A stretch of DNA of 64,000 nt from Actinobaculum sp. 313 (GTDB taxonomy: Bacteria > Actinomycetota > Actinomycetes > Actinomycetales > Actinomycetaceae), in contig NZ_CP029033.1 of NCBI RefSeq assembly GCF_003073475.1, forward strand, positions 1,178,001 to 1,242,000, in the 5' to 3' direction. The position numbers and the translations under genes were made by a program. Of this stretch, positions 9,811 to 20,427 are shown piece after piece. Below the pieces are notes generated by a model, which saw only the letters and a list, made by a program, of their open reading frames with translations, was not told the DNA's origin and made no database searches. Numbering within the stretch: position 1 is the stretch's first letter; each line of letters starts with the position of its first letter.

Positions 9811-11045
9811 GCGAGGGGACATCCGAAACGCCGCGCCTATCCCGGCGGGAGATGCGCGAGCGCGGTCTACTGAAGCCGGTCTCCGAGGGAATCGCGTCTG
9901 CCGAGCGGTTGTCGCGCACCCAGGAACTTAAATTGCGTCGTCCTTCTCGTAAGGAGATGAGAGAGAGGGAAGCCGCCCAGCGGCAGCAGGCGGAGGCGGT
10001 AGAGGCCTCCACCGCTGATGACGTCGCGACATCTCCGGCGCGGGCCGATGAGAAGACTGAGAGTGTTACATCTACCGCGCCGGTCAGTCAGGATGAATCC
10101 GCGTGGCGTCCACGGCCACTTCCGACCCAAGCTACCGAGCCAAGTAGGTCAGGTGGAGACCCCTTTGCCGCTGCCGACCGGAAGTCGCCAGGCCAGAAGA
10201 CATCAGAGCAAATTGAAGAGGTAGCGGCTCACGACCCCGTGCAACCCGCCGAGGAAACCGGCCGTCGCAGTGTCTTTGATCGTTTCAGCTCCGACGAAGG
10301 CGCATCATTCGATTCATTGCCCGCAGTCGAGGAGAAGATTGCGGATACGGGGGAGATGAGCCAACCGGCAGTGTCTCCCTTTGCGCCTCCGGGGCGCTGG
10401 GCTGCCGCAGCCGCTATTAGTACGGCCCCATCGGCAGACGAGGCGCCGCTGCCCGAGGACGATGACTGGGACGACGAGGACCCGCGTAGCCTGCAGGAGC
10501 GCCTCTTGGAGCGCGTGCAGCAGGAGGGGCGCACGGCAGGTGACATTCACGCTGCCGAGGCCGCGACGGATGGCCGAGAAAGCGACGCGGCCTCGGGTCG
10601 GGATCGCGCCAGTGACCACGCCAAAGGCGACGATACCGATCTCGACGTACCGGCCACAGGGTCATCTTCGGGGCCACACACCGGTGAGACGGCAGGCGCG
10701 AGTGGCGTGCCGCAGGCTCCAGCGGCGGTTCTGGAGCAGGCCAAGCTGGCCTACAATCCGCCCGGTGCATCAAGTGCATCGGACGCGAAATCTTATGGTG
10801 CGCCGTCGTCGTACAGGTATGTAGGTGAAGACAGCGACTTCGATGATGAGGATGAAAGGCCGCGCGGTTGGCTGATCGTTGCGATTTTCATCCTCGGCGG
10901 GTTAGTTGTTGGCCTCCTGCTGGGGTGGCTGTATCACTATCTGAGAGGAGCGGGAGATTCGCTGATTATCAACGATGCCGTGACCTACGCCGGGGCGGTC
11001 TTTCGCGCACCGGCTTCCCTGGTATCGGCCTTCTGCGGACTGTAG
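9807..11045 (+). CDS. Acidic, low-complexity protein with C-terminal TM anchor
   Basis: The protein has 412 residues. The N-terminal 110 residues carry two related basic motifs ([24 protein letters not shown]). The middle is disordered and rich in Glu, Asp, Ala, Ser and Pro, with a [10 protein letters not shown]-like stretch. One strong TM lies near residues 357-380 ([25 protein letters not shown]). An uncharacterised protein of this kind often sits between nadD and rsfS in actinomycetes. Translation is coupled to nadD (ATGA). Function is unknown; it could be a membrane-tethered scaffold. Confidence 0.8.
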   Translation: MSEGTSETPRLSRREMRERGLLKPVSEGIASAERLSRTQELKLRRPSRKEMREREAAQRQQAEAVEASTADDVATSPARADEKTESVTSTAPVSQDESAWRPRPLPTQATEPSRSGGDPFAAADRKSPGQKTSEQIEEVAAHDPVQPAEETGRRSVFDRFSSDEGASFDSLPAVEEKIADTGEMSQPAVSPFAPPGRWAAAAAISTAPSADEAPLPEDDDWDDEDPRSLQERLLERVQQEGRTAGDIHAAEAATDGRESDAASGRDRASDHAKGDDTDLDVPATGSSSGPHTGETAGASGVPQAPAAVLEQAKLAYNPPGASSASDAKSYGAPSSYRYVGEDSDFDDEDERPRGWLIVAIFILGGLVVGLLLGWLYHYLRGAGDSLIINDAVTYAGAVFRAPASLVSAFCGL

Positions 11046-11053
11046 GAGAGTAT

Positions 11054-11473
11054 GTGACAGTTTCACCCCAGATAGAGGAATATGTTTGCCTGGCGGTTCG
11101 TGCCGCCGATGAGCTGAAGGCGACGAGCATTCTTGCCCTCGATGTGTCGCAAAGGCTGGTCCTCTCAGAAGTGTTCCTTGTACTGTCTGGTTCGAGTGAC
11201 CGGCAAGTGCGGGCAATCGTCGACGCCGTCGAGGAACGGTTGCACACTGCTGGGCTGAAGCGGACCCGGCGGGAGGGATACGACGAGGCGCATTGGGTGC
11301 TGATTGACTACGGCGATCTGGTTGTGCACGTGCTGCAGGACGAAGACCGCGAATACTATGCGCTGGACAGGCTGTGGGCGGACTGCCCGGTTCTTGATTT
11401 AGAGGTTTCCGCAGATGATGCGTCAGTGCAGGTCGGCTCGGATTCTCATGCTGTGGTGGACGTGGCGGAATGA
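11054..11473 (+). CDS. rsfS: Ribosome silencing factor RsfS
   Basis: The 139-residue RsfS/DUF143 protein binds L14 and blocks joining of the ribosomal subunits in stationary phase or starvation. The sequence shows AADELKATSILALDVS, the SGSSDRQVRAIVDAVEE helix and the diagnostic WVLIDYGDLVVHVLQDEDREYYALDRLWADCP. It starts at GTG 11054 behind GGAGAG. It overlaps the next gene by ATGA, continuing the nadD operon. Confidence 0.95.
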   Translation: MTVSPQIEEYVCLAVRAADELKATSILALDVSQRLVLSEVFLVLSGSSDRQVRAIVDAVEERLHTAGLKRTRREGYDEAHWVLIDYGDLVVHVLQDEDREYYALDRLWADCPVLDLEVSADDASVQVGSDSHAVVDVAE

Positions 11474-12114
11474 CAGCGGAACGTATTGTGGTTTGGCGGC
11501 ATGGGCAGACTGCTCTTAACGCCAGCGGGCACATTCAAGGAGCGCAGGATCACCCGCTCAACGACACGGGACGGACACAAGCACGTGAGATCGCCCCGCA
11601 GATTGCGGCTTTGAATCCTACGCGAATCGTCAGTTCACCACTTTCGCGTGCTTTTGATACCGCCCAAGAGGCGGCCGCGTTGGTGAAACTGCCCATCGAG
11701 ACAGACCCGCGCTTGCGTGAGCGCTCGTTTGGTGTATGGGAAGGTTTGAATCGGGCGCAGATCCGGGAACGCTATCCCGAGCAGTTTGCGGTGTGGAATG
11801 CCGGCGGCCAACCGGAGGGCGTCGGCGTGGAGACGAAGAACGCGACCGGTATCCGCTTCGCCGCAGCAGCTGAGGAGCACGCCGCAGCGATGGAGAGGGG
11901 AACGCTGCTTATCGTTGCTCACGGCGCTGCGATTGCCTATGGAACTTGCCAGCTGTTGGGGCTGAATGCCGATGAGTGGATGGGCCTACGCGGCCTCGAC
12001 AACTGCCATTGGGGCATGCTCATTGCGCAGGGGGAACGCATTCCGCGCTGGCGGCTTGTGGCATATAACCGCCTTGTGAACGACGAAGCCGTCCCCAACT
12101 TAGAAACGCAGTGA
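11470..12114 (+). CDS. Histidine phosphatase (phosphoglycerate-mutase-like)
   Basis: The 214-residue protein has the RHG catalytic motif at the start (VVWRHGQTALNASGHIQG), SSPLSRAFDTAQ, the acid residue in RLRERSFGVWEG and the second catalytic His in LLIVAHGAAIA. These residues define the cofactor-dependent mutase/phosphatase superfamily. The position directly after rsfS (ATGA overlap) is conserved in actinobacteria, where such genes are often labelled GpgP-like or phosphoglycerate mutase. The true substrate cannot be read from sequence. Confidence 0.9.
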   Translation: MTAERIVVWRHGQTALNASGHIQGAQDHPLNDTGRTQAREIAPQIAALNPTRIVSSPLSRAFDTAQEAAALVKLPIETDPRLRERSFGVWEGLNRAQIRERYPEQFAVWNAGGQPEGVGVETKNATGIRFAAAAEEHAAAMERGTLLIVAHGAAIAYGTCQLLGLNADEWMGLRGLDNCHWGMLIAQGERIPRWRLVAYNRLVNDEAVPNLETQ

Positions 12115-12344
12115 CAGGCTGTGCGGAGCCGGTTGCGCGGCCGCGAGACGCGGCTAGTGGCTGGTAGTGGCGGGCGCCCGGGCAACGATCAGCGCGGACT
12201 GGAGTGGCTGCGAAATCGGCAAGGCGGCCCCACCGAACCGCTGTTGGTGGAGGTGCGGGGAAGCGTGACCTGTTTCTCAGCATGTGTTAGCCCTGTTGAT
12301 TTGTGAGTGCCGCGGCAACTGAGTACTATAGTCAGAGTCCACTT

Positions 12345-12417
12345 GGGGCTATGGCGCAGTTGGTAGCGCGCTTCCATGGCATGGAAGAGGTCAGGGGTTC
12401 GAATCCCCTTAGCTCCA
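12345..12417 (+). tRNA. tRNA-Ala (anticodon GGC)
   Basis: This is a 73-base cloverleaf. The acceptor GGGGCTA pairs with TAGCTCC plus discriminator A, the D arm is GCGCAGTTGGTAGCGC, the anticodon stem CTTCC/GGAAG holds the loop ATGGCAT (anticodon GGC), and the T arm is GGGGTTCGAATCCCC. CCA is not encoded. Confidence 0.97.
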
Positions 12418-13202
12418 CAAGGTTTGTGGCGCCGAACTCGTGGAGTTCGGCTTTTCTGCTATGTTGGCAAGGCCTTGATCCGAAGCGGGCTGAGAAGCCG
12501 GATTGTGTGGCTGGGGTGGGCGTGTTGGGTTAATGGACAGAATGTGGGTCTATTGTCGGCGTGTTGGGGTTATTTTTGGTGGTGTCCGGCCCAGCCTTTG
12601 TGTATTGAGATGCCATCTTCCGAGGGTGCTTATGCGGGGCATCGACTTAACAGCCGGATCTGTCTTGGGGTGGCTAGTGACGCAGCAAACTCAAACGATG
12701 TCTGTGGCCGGAAGAGCGATGGTTGTCAAAATCCCGTCCAAAGGCGAATCGCCCGCTTTGGTTGCACCGTGGAATCCGCGGTATTCCGCCACTTCTTATA
12801 TGGAGCCAATCAACTTTTCCGTTGTTTGGACGGGATTCTGACAATCCAAGGTGAGCGCGAGCAGCTGCAGGCGCGACTGCGAACCTAATGACGGGAATGA
12901 TCCCGTTGGCGCGTGGTCGGTGCCCTTCAAGTGGCGCCAACGAACACGTTCAATCTGACAACTAGATTGATCGTTGTGAAGACGCGGCGTGAGAACGTTG
13001 TACGTACCAGTAGGAGTCGTCTACGGCAATTTCGGCCTGAAATTCATTTGAAGGGGTTCCGCATGTCACTCGCCGGGGAACGTTCGGGTCATCAATTCCA
13101 GCCTGAGATTCGTGCCGTTTATGAGTCCTCCACAGTGAAAATTGGTGTAGGAAATCGGCGGTTTCCTGCGCCTGGCCCTGCGCTGTGCGGCATACTTGGG
13201 TT
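12418..13202 (+). other. Gene-poor region holding repeat copy A and a 9-bp hairpin
   Basis: I see no convincing gene in these 785 bases; the open frames have no family match. The region contains the 118-bp element copy (12725-12842) and a perfect hairpin with arms CGTTGGCGC (12904-12912) and GCGCCAACG (12934-12942) around a 21-base loop. The pfkA promoter must lie in its last 200 bases. Confidence 0.6.
12725..12842 (+). repeat. 118-bp inverted-repeat-bounded element, copy A
   Basis: It begins GTCAAAATCCCGTCCAAA and ends TTTGGACGGGATTCTGAC, which are 18-bp terminal inverted repeats with one mismatch. The interior matches, in reverse orientation, the interior of the copy at 35159-35276, with shared blocks such as ATTCCGCCACT and TCCGT-GTTTGGACGGGA. 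The length is identical to copy B (118 bp). The size and lack of a transposase gene fit a MITE-like or hairpin-forming element. Confidence 0.85.
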
Positions 13203-14327
13203 ATGGCGACCAAACGTATAGGAATCCTCACGGCGGGCGGCGATGCCCCTGGACTCAACGCAGCAATTCGTGGCTTCGGCAAGGCAGCAATCGGTGAACA
13301 CGGCTGGAAGCTGTTCGGTTTTCGCGATGGAATGCGCGGACTGGCGGAGAATCGTTTCACTGAACTCGATGCGTCGGCGCTTTCCGGCATCCTTACCACC
13401 GGCGGTACATTGCTCGGCACGAGCCGCGATAAGGTCCACCGCATGGTTGTGGATGGCGAAGTTCGCGATATGATCCCGACAATCGTCGAGAACGTTGAGA
13501 AGGACAAGCTCGACGCGCTCGTCTGTCTGGGCGGGGGAGGGACTGCGAAGAACGCGCGCCGTCTCATGGACGCGGGGATCAACGTCATCCACCTTCCGAA
13601 GACCATCGATAACGATATCGTTCACACAGATTCATCCTTCGGTTTCTCCACTGCGCTGGAGATCGCGACGGAGGCCGTGGACCGTCTGCATTCGACGGCG
13701 CATTCCCATCATCGCATCATCCTCACCGAGATCATGGGGCATCGCGCCGGGTGGCTGGCGCTTGGCGCCGGAGTTGCCGGCGGGGCCGATGTAATTCTTC
13801 TGCCCGAGGTTCCCTACTCGGTGGACTCTATTGCCGAGCGCATTGAACGGCGGCGGAAGCAGGGATCGACTTTCTCCGTCGTTGCGGTGGCGGAAGGCGC
13901 GCTGAGCATTGCCGATGCGGAAGAACTTGCCCATGCCCAAGCCCTGGTCAAGGACGCCTCAAGCCCTGAGCTCAAAGCGATGGCAAAGAAGGGAGTCAAA
14001 GCGCTCGAGGCATCGCATCGCGCCAACACCTTCACACTTGCCGAGCAATTGGAAGAAGCGACCGGTCTGGAGGCCCGCGTCACCATCTTGGGATACGTCC
14101 AGCGCGGCGGCACGCCCAATGCCGCGGACCGCCTGCTGGGTACAAGGCTCGGCGTAGCCGGGGCAAACGCCATCGCGGCCGGAAAGTTTGGCGTCATGGT
14201 GGCGGACCGCGGGCATGACACGGCTCTTGTGCCGCTTAAGGATGTGGCCGGCAAGGTGAAGTACGTGCCGCGTGACCATGAGTGGATCAAGGCGGCCCGG
14301 GCAGTCGGTACGGCGCTGGGCGACTAA
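13203..14327 (+). CDS. pfkA: 6-phosphofructokinase (PfkA family)
   Basis: The 374-residue enzyme phosphorylates fructose 6-phosphate in glycolysis. It shows [18 protein letters not shown], the catalytic PKTIDND with DTSFGF-like [20 protein letters not shown] and the C-terminal [18 protein letters not shown]. At the phosphoryl-donor site it reads GGGGT where E. coli has GGDGS, and it has the Lys of PKTIDND where ATP-type E. coli enzyme has Gly, so ATP versus pyrophosphate use is open. The start is ATG 13203; the ATG-like codon 6 residues upstream lacks a ribosome site. Confidence 0.93.
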   Translation: MATKRIGILTAGGDAPGLNAAIRGFGKAAIGEHGWKLFGFRDGMRGLAENRFTELDASALSGILTTGGTLLGTSRDKVHRMVVDGEVRDMIPTIVENVEKDKLDALVCLGGGGTAKNARRLMDAGINVIHLPKTIDNDIVHTDSSFGFSTALEIATEAVDRLHSTAHSHHRIILTEIMGHRAGWLALGAGVAGGADVILLPEVPYSVDSIAERIERRRKQGSTFSVVAVAEGALSIADAEELAHAQALVKDASSPELKAMAKKGVKALEASHRANTFTLAEQLEEATGLEARVTILGYVQRGGTPNAADRLLGTRLGVAGANAIAAGKFGVMVADRGHDTALVPLKDVAGKVKYVPRDHEWIKAARAVGTALGD

Positions 14328-14484
14328 GACCTGCGGCTAAGAGATCATCGGGATGCCAGCAGATGCAAGCGGGCGCTCGGTACAGCCTTGGGCGACTAAG
14401 ACCTGCGGCTAAGAGATCATCGGGATGCCAGCAGATGCAAGCGGGCGCTCGGTACAGCCTTGGGCGACTAAGACCTGCGGCTAG
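14307..14484 (+). repeat. 72-bp tandem repeat spanning the pfkA stop codon
   Basis: The unit beginning GGTACGGCGCTGGGCGACTAA (the last pfkA codons and stop, with later copies reading GGTACAGCCTTGGGCGACTAA) recurs at 14307, 14379 and 14451, exactly 72 bases apart, for about 2.5 copies. Copies 2 and 3 are more alike than either is to copy 1. 72 is a multiple of three, so an open frame runs through the array on the plus strand, but it has no start of its own. Confidence 0.9.
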
Positions 14485-14638
14485 GATCCGCAGGGCCGAA
14501 CCTGCATTCCCGGCCGCGAATCCGACTGCCCGCTGCGGGATCGGGCAGCTCGCCGGGAGCCGGGGCTGGCGACGGCCAGTGAGACAGCGGCAGCCTGCTG
14601 CGCGCCAAGGGTGGCGTACGGGCTTCCGGTGTTTGGGC

Positions 14639-17080
14639 TCAGCTAGCCCGGTCGCCTCTCCAGTCGCCTGCAAGCGGTCCTTCCAGGTATCGCGCCAGGT
14701 ATTGGCCGGTGAGAGTTGACCGGGACTGGACAAGATCGTGCGGCGTGCCAGTGAAAACAACCGTCCCGCCCTCCTTTCCGGCCCCAGGTCCAAGGTCTAT
14801 GATCCAGTCGGCATGCGCCATAACCGCTTGGTTATGCTCGATAACGACGACGGTACGGCCGTCGTCGACAATCTGATCCAGAAGCTGTAAGAGACCTGCA
14901 ATATCGGCGAGGTGGAGGCCGATGGTTGGCTCGTCGAGCACGATCACGGCGGCTTCCTCCCCGAGCTGTGCGGCGAGTCGGAGGCGTTGGCGTTCCCCAC
15001 CGGAGAGACTGGATAGAGGCTGGCCCAGGAGCAGGTACCCGAGTCCGACGGCGCGCATCCGTTCGAGGATTCGTACCGCAGAAGCAACTCTGGTTTCCTT
15101 CACCGAGAAGAGCGCGTGGGCGTCGTCTACGGATAGTGCCAGCACATCGGCAATGCTCAGCCCGCCGAAGCGATACTGCAGCACCTCCTGGGAGTACCGC
15201 CGCCCTTGACATGCTTCGCATACGGTTGTGACCGTCTCCATGAAGCCGAGTTCGGTGTCCACCACACCTGTTCCGGAGCAAACGGGGCATGCGCCGACGG
15301 AATTGGCTGAAAAGAGGGAGGGTTTAACGCCCGCCGCCTTGGCGAAGGCCTTGCGGATAGGGTCGAGCAGGCCGGTCCATGTGGCGGGGCTGGAGCGCCG
15401 CGATCCCTTCAAAACCGTTTGATCGAGGGTTACCACGCCATCGAGCGGGGAGAGACTGCCGTGGATGAGGCTGGACTTGCCCGAACCGGCCACACCCGTG
15501 ACGACGGTGAGAACTCCTTGCGGGATATCCACGTCGACCCGTTGAAGGTTGTTGGTTGTGGCAGCGCGGATAGGAATATACCCGTGAGCAGTGCGAACAG
15601 TGGTTTTCAGTGCTGCTCGGTCGGCCAGATGACGGCCGGTCAGCGTGTTGCTATCTCGCAGTGCCTCGAGCGTGCCTTCGAAAACAATTCGACCCCCGTC
15701 ATGTCCGGCCCCCGGGCCGAGATCGACGATGCGGTCCGCGATGGCGATGATTTCCGGCCGGTGTTCGACCACGAGAACCGTGTTGCCCTTGTCCCGCAGC
15801 GACAGCAGAAGCTTGCCCAGTGCGGCAAGATCATGCGGATGGAGGCCAATGCTCGGTTCGTCGAAGACGTAGGTGACATCGGTGAGAGCGGAGCCCAGGT
15901 GGCGTGCGAGTCTCATACGCTGCGTCTCTCCGCCGGAGAGGGTCGAGGTTGGCCTGTCCAGACTGAGGTATCCAAGGCCGATCTGCACGAATGCGTCAAG
16001 CATTTCTGCGAGGTGCTCAAGTAGCGTCGCGGCCCCCTCGATACCATCGACCTTTACTGTCTGAGCGGTGGGGCCCGATGGGTTCACTGCGGCGTCGTGC
16101 AGGTCGTGTATCCACCCGGCAAGGTCACTGAGCTGCATGGCACACGCCTGTGCGATGGTGAGACCGGCAATGCTTGCTGTGCGGGCATGTTCCGCGAGCC
16201 GTGTCCCGTCGCATTCGGGGCAATTGCGAAACGCCACTGCCCGTTCAACAAAGGCTCGCATATGTGCTTGTAATGATGCGGGATCCTTGGAAAGCACGGA
16301 GGAACGCAGCCGGGGGATAAGGCCCTCGTAGGTGATGTTATGCGACGATATGCGAATCTTCGTCGGTTCCTTGTAGAGGAAATCATCGAGCTGCTTCGCG
16401 GTGAAAGTCTTAATCGGCTTGTCGGCGGGGAAGAGACCCGTTTCGGCGAAGGCTTTAACGTAGTATCCGTCGGCGGTGTAGCCCGGAACTTTAATCGCTC
16501 CTTCTGCCAGCGAAAGATTCTCGTCGTACACGGCTGTGAGGTCGATCTCCGACACCGAGCCGGTGCCCTCGCAGCGCGGGCACATACCGCCTTGAACTGA
16601 GAAATGCCTGTGTTCGGTGACGGTGCGCCCGTTCTTCTCTGTTTTGATGGCACCTCCACCGCTTACTGAGGGGACGTTAAAGGCGAAGGCCTGCGGTGGG
16701 CCAACGTGCGGTGTGGACAGGCGCGAGTAGAGGAGGCGCAGTGAGCTGTTGATGTCGCTGGCGGTGCCGAGCGTGGAGCGGGTATTCGCGGGGAGGCGGT
16801 CTTGCGAGACGATGATGGCAGGTGTCAGACCTTCCAACCGGTCGACGTCGGGTCGAGCGGATGACGGCATGAAGTTCTGAACGAAACTCGAATAGGTCTC
16901 ATTGATGAGCCTGCGTGACTCCGCCGCAATAGTCGCGAACACCAGTGAAGACTTACCCGATCCCGACACGCCGGTGAACACGGTGAGGCGGCGTTTTGGA
17001 AGCGTGAGGCCGATGTTGCGGAGGTTGTTTTCGCGTGCGCCGGTGACGGTGATGGCATCGTGGAGTGGGGCGGCAGTCAT
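14639..17080 (-). CDS. UvrA-like excinuclease/drug-resistance ABC protein
   Basis: The 813-residue protein has two ABC ATPase cassettes: Walker [10 protein letters not shown] near residue 37 and GVAGSGKSS near 535, with two UvrA-type signatures ([26 protein letters not shown]). Each half has a Cys4 zinc module ([16 protein letters not shown]...CEAC). It is about 130 residues shorter than canonical UvrA, which points to the UvrA-like (DrrC-type) class associated with drug or DNA-damage tolerance. I start it at ATG 17080 ([19 protein letters not shown]), where homology begins; an upstream in-frame ATG at 17254 adds 58 polar residues. Confidence 0.85.
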   Translation of the reverse strand: MTAAPLHDAITVTGARENNLRNIGLTLPKRRLTVFTGVSGSGKSSLVFATIAAESRRLINETYSSFVQNFMPSSARPDVDRLEGLTPAIIVSQDRLPANTRSTLGTASDINSSLRLLYSRLSTPHVGPPQAFAFNVPSVSGGGAIKTEKNGRTVTEHRHFSVQGGMCPRCEGTGSVSEIDLTAVYDENLSLAEGAIKVPGYTADGYYVKAFAETGLFPADKPIKTFTAKQLDDFLYKEPTKIRISSHNITYEGLIPRLRSSVLSKDPASLQAHMRAFVERAVAFRNCPECDGTRLAEHARTASIAGLTIAQACAMQLSDLAGWIHDLHDAAVNPSGPTAQTVKVDGIEGAATLLEHLAEMLDAFVQIGLGYLSLDRPTSTLSGGETQRMRLARHLGSALTDVTYVFDEPSIGLHPHDLAALGKLLLSLRDKGNTVLVVEHRPEIIAIADRIVDLGPGAGHDGGRIVFEGTLEALRDSNTLTGRHLADRAALKTTVRTAHGYIPIRAATTNNLQRVDVDIPQGVLTVVTGVAGSGKSSLIHGSLSPLDGVVTLDQTVLKGSRRSSPATWTGLLDPIRKAFAKAAGVKPSLFSANSVGACPVCSGTGVVDTELGFMETVTTVCEACQGRRYSQEVLQYRFGGLSIADVLALSVDDAHALFSVKETRVASAVRILERMRAVGLGYLLLGQPLSSLSGGERQRLRLAAQLGEEAAVIVLDEPTIGLHLADIAGLLQLLDQIVDDGRTVVVIEHNQAVMAHADWIIDLGPGAGKEGGTVVFTGTPHDLVQSRSTLTGQYLARYLEGPLAGDWRGDRAS

Positions 17081-17292
17081 CTTCGTGCTCTCGTTTGAAC
17101 CACCGTGCCCCTCGCAAGGGGCATTGGTGCGCTCGGTCAAGCTGTCGTTCCCTTCAGGAGAGCCGCTGGCGACCCCGTCCCCGTGGCTCCTCTGCTCGGC
17201 TCGGTGGCTCTTCTGCTTGGCAGGGCCCTGATCGTGGGAGGATATCGCGTTCACCGGACGATCATATCTAATGCGGCATGCGCGCCGGGGGA

Positions 17293-18024
17293 CTACCCCA
17301 ATGGCACTCCGCTATATGTGGCGAGGGCATCGACCAACTGCTCCTGGAACGCCGTATCGCGTGTAGCGGGATGCGGTTCAAGAATTTCCTGATGGAACCA
17401 ATGCTCACCGGTGACCTGAGCGGAGGGCATGTCGCTGGTGGCGAGCCATACCTGCGTGACGTGCCCCAGGCGAAGGTCGTCGGTCGCATCCTGGCTGCCC
17501 ATTCGAGTGGGGACCCAGCCGGGCCGTACGGTATTGGCAAGAACCTCGGGCCGCATCCGCGCCACATAAAAGGCCAACGCCGTGACCAGGAGTTTCGTAT
17601 CGGAGTACGTGCGGGTTGCGCGGGTGTCGGACCAGTCGATCCCGCTGAGATCGGCGCGGCCGCCGGTGTGCATCCCGCTACTGAGGTAAACAAGGCGTTC
17701 CGGCCTATCAATGAGTGCCGTCAGAACATACGGGGCGACGACATTTGCCGGAAGGAGCGCACGGCCATCGATGATTCCGGCATTGTGGATGACTGCGTCC
17801 ATCTGACCGAGCCTGTTCACGTCATCGGCAAGTCTGGTGACTTCCTCGAGTTCGGCAAGATCGCCGCCGACGACGTCGGCACCACGATCCATAAGATCGG
17901 TGAGACTCCGCGCACGTTTCGCAGTGCGTGCATGAACGACGACGTCATGGTCGGCGTCGAGTAGCTCAGCGGCGGCATTTCGCCCGAGCTCCTGGGTCGA
18001 ACCGGTGATGAAGATGCGGGACAT
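17293..18024 (-). CDS. Short-chain dehydrogenase/reductase family protein
   Basis: The 243-residue protein has a Rossmann start MSRIFITGSTQELGRNAA (TGxxxxxG nucleotide site), NAG in AVIHNAGIIDG, and the catalytic Ser...YxxxK as YLSSGMHTGG and YSDTKL. A PGWVPTRMG segment follows as in SDRs. The substrate cannot be deduced. The start is ATG 18024; upstream in-frame codons are low-complexity. It runs in the same direction as the LysR gene upstream but 298 bases away. Confidence 0.85.
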   Translation of the reverse strand: MSRIFITGSTQELGRNAAAELLDADHDVVVHARTAKRARSLTDLMDRGADVVGGDLAELEEVTRLADDVNRLGQMDAVIHNAGIIDGRALLPANVVAPYVLTALIDRPERLVYLSSGMHTGGRADLSGIDWSDTRATRTYSDTKLLVTALAFYVARMRPEVLANTVRPGWVPTRMGSQDATDDLRLGHVTQVWLATSDMPSAQVTGEHWFHQEILEPHPATRDTAFQEQLVDALATYSGVPLG

Positions 18025-18161
18025 CAAGACTTCTGACTGGTTTGCCGACCCTGGCGGAAGGGGCCGAGGCACGTGTGGGTAGGAATGACCGTCTCTGGAA
18101 GGGGAGACCACCGCCCATATGGGCCGCCGAAGCCTCGCTGTTTCCTCCGTCACATTCACGA

Positions 18162-18227
18162 GAGGCATATGGCATGCTGAGAAGAAGCATATGGCACGCT
18201 CGGGCGAAGCATTTGGCACGCTCGCCA
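18162..18227 (+). repeat. 22-bp tandem repeat, three copies
   Basis: The units start at 18162, 18184 and 18206 and share GAAGCATATGGCACGCTC with small changes. They lie in the 298-base gap between the LysR gene end and the SDR start. There is no sign of a CRISPR (no spacers). Confidence 0.85.
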
Positions 18228-18322
18228 AAAGGCTTGGCTCGGCGGCAACGCTTGCATCCCAACGCTGCAATGATCGCATCTGACGCGGTGATGGTCTTTA
18301 CCCAACACGGTGACGTTTTTGC

Positions 18323-19180
18323 TCAATTGTGCCGGGATTCGGATTGGGCTGCTACCCACTCGAAGAGCCGGACGGCTTCGCGCGGGCCGTCTCCACGGAC
18401 GAGCAGATGGTACGTTGCACGGGAAATCTCGTCGGGCAGGGGCAGCACCACGCCCGAGGTCGTATCGGTGAGGAAGACGGCGTCGGTGGTAAAACTCAAC
18501 AACCCGGAGGTGGGAACAAGTTGCTGGAACACTGAGAAGTCCTCTTGCAGGATCAGCGTCGAATGTGGCAGGGCCATCTGCACCCGCTCCAGCCAGCATC
18601 CGACCCCCGCATACAGCAGGAAGGTCTCACCATCTAGGTCGTCGCGGGTCAGTGTTTTCTGCGCGGCGAGGCGGTGGCTCTCAGGTACGAGAACCGATAG
18701 TTGTTCGCTCATGAGCGGGACTGAGTTGATGGCCGGATAATGCAACGGTTGTAAGGAGATCGCCAGATCAATCTCGGCGCTGATAAGGCGCCGCTCCACA
18801 TCACTTTGGCCGATGGTCTGGGAAGAGAGAAGCAGACCGGGGAAGCGCTCCACAGCAAGAGCGGTGAGACGCCACAGAGGCGCCGGGGCGACCGTTCCGA
18901 CCGTCAGGGTCTGGGCGCGATTCGCCAGCTCGTTGAGCGCGGCGCGCATGAGACGCTCCTCCCGCAGGATCGAGTGGACGTATTCGAGTGCGGTGGCACC
19001 GGCCCTGTTCAGAGAGATGCTGCGCCCGTGCCTGTCAAAGAGAGCTATGCCGAGGTCCTTCTCCAGCCGTGCTAGTGAACGGCTGAGGGCGCTCTGGGAC
19101 ATGATCAATTCGTCCGCAGCGGCGCTCACCGTGCCGAATTCCGCCACCGCCTCCAACTGACGCAATTGTTCGAAGTTCAT
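18323..19180 (-). CDS. LysR-family transcriptional regulator
   Basis: The 285-residue protein has the N-terminal winged HTH MNFEQLRQLEAVAEFGTVSAAADELIMSQSALSRSLARLEKDLG and a periplasmic-binding-like effector domain. It is divergent from the aldo-keto reductase genes at 19400 across a 219-base gap, which suggests it controls them. Start ATG 19180 is where the LysR signature begins; the long upstream open frame is not LysR-like. Confidence 0.9.
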   Translation of the reverse strand: MNFEQLRQLEAVAEFGTVSAAADELIMSQSALSRSLARLEKDLGIALFDRHGRSISLNRAGATALEYVHSILREERLMRAALNELANRAQTLTVGTVAPAPLWRLTALAVERFPGLLLSSQTIGQSDVERRLISAEIDLAISLQPLHYPAINSVPLMSEQLSVLVPESHRLAAQKTLTRDDLDGETFLLYAGVGCWLERVQMALPHSTLILQEDFSVFQQLVPTSGLLSFTTDAVFLTDTTSGVVLPLPDEISRATYHLLVRGDGPREAVRLFEWVAAQSESRHN

Positions 19181-19399
19181 CGCCCAGTCCTTATGTGGAT
19201 TGTGCATAAGCAGATGTCTAACATGCATTGTAAATAAAGGATTTGACCTGCGAGACTTATGTGTAACGAACGTAAAAGGCGTGCAGGCGCGCCGATGGGC
19301 GTGGATACACCGGCAAGCGATCCATGGCTCAAGACGCAACAGAACACGGTGCCCGAGGGCAGGCGCCAGCGGGGCACCGAAGATGAGGAGGAGGGCAAC
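19181..19399. promoter_or_regulatory. Divergent regulatory region, LysR / aldo-keto reductases
   Basis: The region holds the inverted pair TGCAT (19203-19207) and ATGCA (19223-19227) in an AT-rich stretch, and the ribosome site GAGGAGGAGGG just before 19400. A LysR operator is expected here, but a clear T-N11-A box is not certain. Confidence 0.3.
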
Positions 19400-20255
19400 A
19401 TGCTCGAGTTCACCATGAACGACGGACGGCGTATCCCGGCTGTCGGTTACGGCGTATTTCTGATGACGCCCGCCGAGGTCGAGGCGCATCTGCCAGAGGC
19501 TTTTGCTGTGGGGTACCGGCATATCGACACAGCGAATGCCTATTTCAATGAGAAGGCGGTTGGCCGCGCCGTTCGCGCCAGCGGAATCCCGCGCGAAGAG
19601 CTGTTCATCACCACCAAACTCTTCCCGCAGAGCTACCCACTTGAGCAGTGCCGGGCGGATATTGATGCCACGCTGCGGCGTCTGGATATGGACTACATTG
19701 ATCTTCTGCTGCTGCATCAGCCCTATGGCGAGCGAGTACACGCAGGCGTGGAAGGCCATGGAAGAGGCGGTTGAGGCTGGGAAGGTTCGCTCCATCGGCC
19801 TATCGAACTTCCCACAGCGCAAGCTGCAGGAGATTATGGACATTGCGAACATTGTGCCGGCGGTAGTGCAGGTTGAGATGCATCCCTACTGGAACCAGCA
19901 TGCGATGAAGCAGCTCTTGGCGGATAAGGGTGTTGTGTTCGAGGCGTGGTACCCGCTCGGGCATGGCGATGCCACTTTATTGGCTGAACCCGTGTTTGCG
20001 CGTCTGGGGGAGAAGTACGGAAAGACGCCGGCGCAGACCATCTTGCGTTGGCACCTTCAGCAAGGCAACGTGATTTTTCCGAAGACGCTCAATCTTGCAC
20101 ACATGGCGGAGAACATTGACCTGTTCGATTTCGAATTGGCGGATGCCGAGATGGCCGAGATTGCAGAGCTCCCTCAAAAGCCGTACTACGTCATTCCGGA
20201 AGACGCGCCAGATTTCACCAAAACAGTCAATGACTATGACGCCATGCAGGACTAA
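19400..20255 (+). CDS. Aldo-keto reductase (frameshifted near 19730)
   Basis: This is an NADPH-dependent AKR of about 284 residues. The first part (19400 to about 19730) has VGYGVFLM, the catalytic DTANAYFNE and K of TTKLFP, and LLLLHQPYG. The second part, in another frame, has KVRSIGLSNFP, PAVVQVEMHPYWNQ and NVIFPKTL. The change of frame fits one extra or two missing bases near 19728-19735, unlike the single-loss pattern elsewhere. It pairs with a second AKR downstream. Confidence 0.85.
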
Positions 20256-20427
20256 GCACATCGGAACAAGGTCGCGGTTCTGGCGGCTGTGCTGTATGGC
20301 GCTTTCGCGGCAAGAGCGCGGGGTACGAAAGGTGCTCTCGGCCGTGGAGAACCACGCAGACACCCGCGGCCGCGCGATCCACAAACTATGCAGGTGGCGA
20401 CACCTGCAGGCGCATGAAAGAAGAGCA

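Noticed and set aside
12376-12888. Open frames across the gene-poor region after tRNA-Ala
   Set aside because: No ribosome site, one starts inside the tRNA, and conserved residues come from the 118-bp element.
14282-14719. Open frame of 145 codons through the 72-bp repeat
   Set aside because: It is kept open by the repeat period of 72; it overlaps pfkA and lacks a start signal or a family match.
14639-17254. Calling the ABC protein canonical UvrA
   Set aside because: It lacks about 130 residues, including the UvrB-interaction insert region, and is not next to uvr genes; UvrA-like is safer.
18025-18279. Long N-terminal extension of the SDR
   Set aside because: The upstream frame runs through the 22-bp repeats; homology and a proper Rossmann start begin at 18024.
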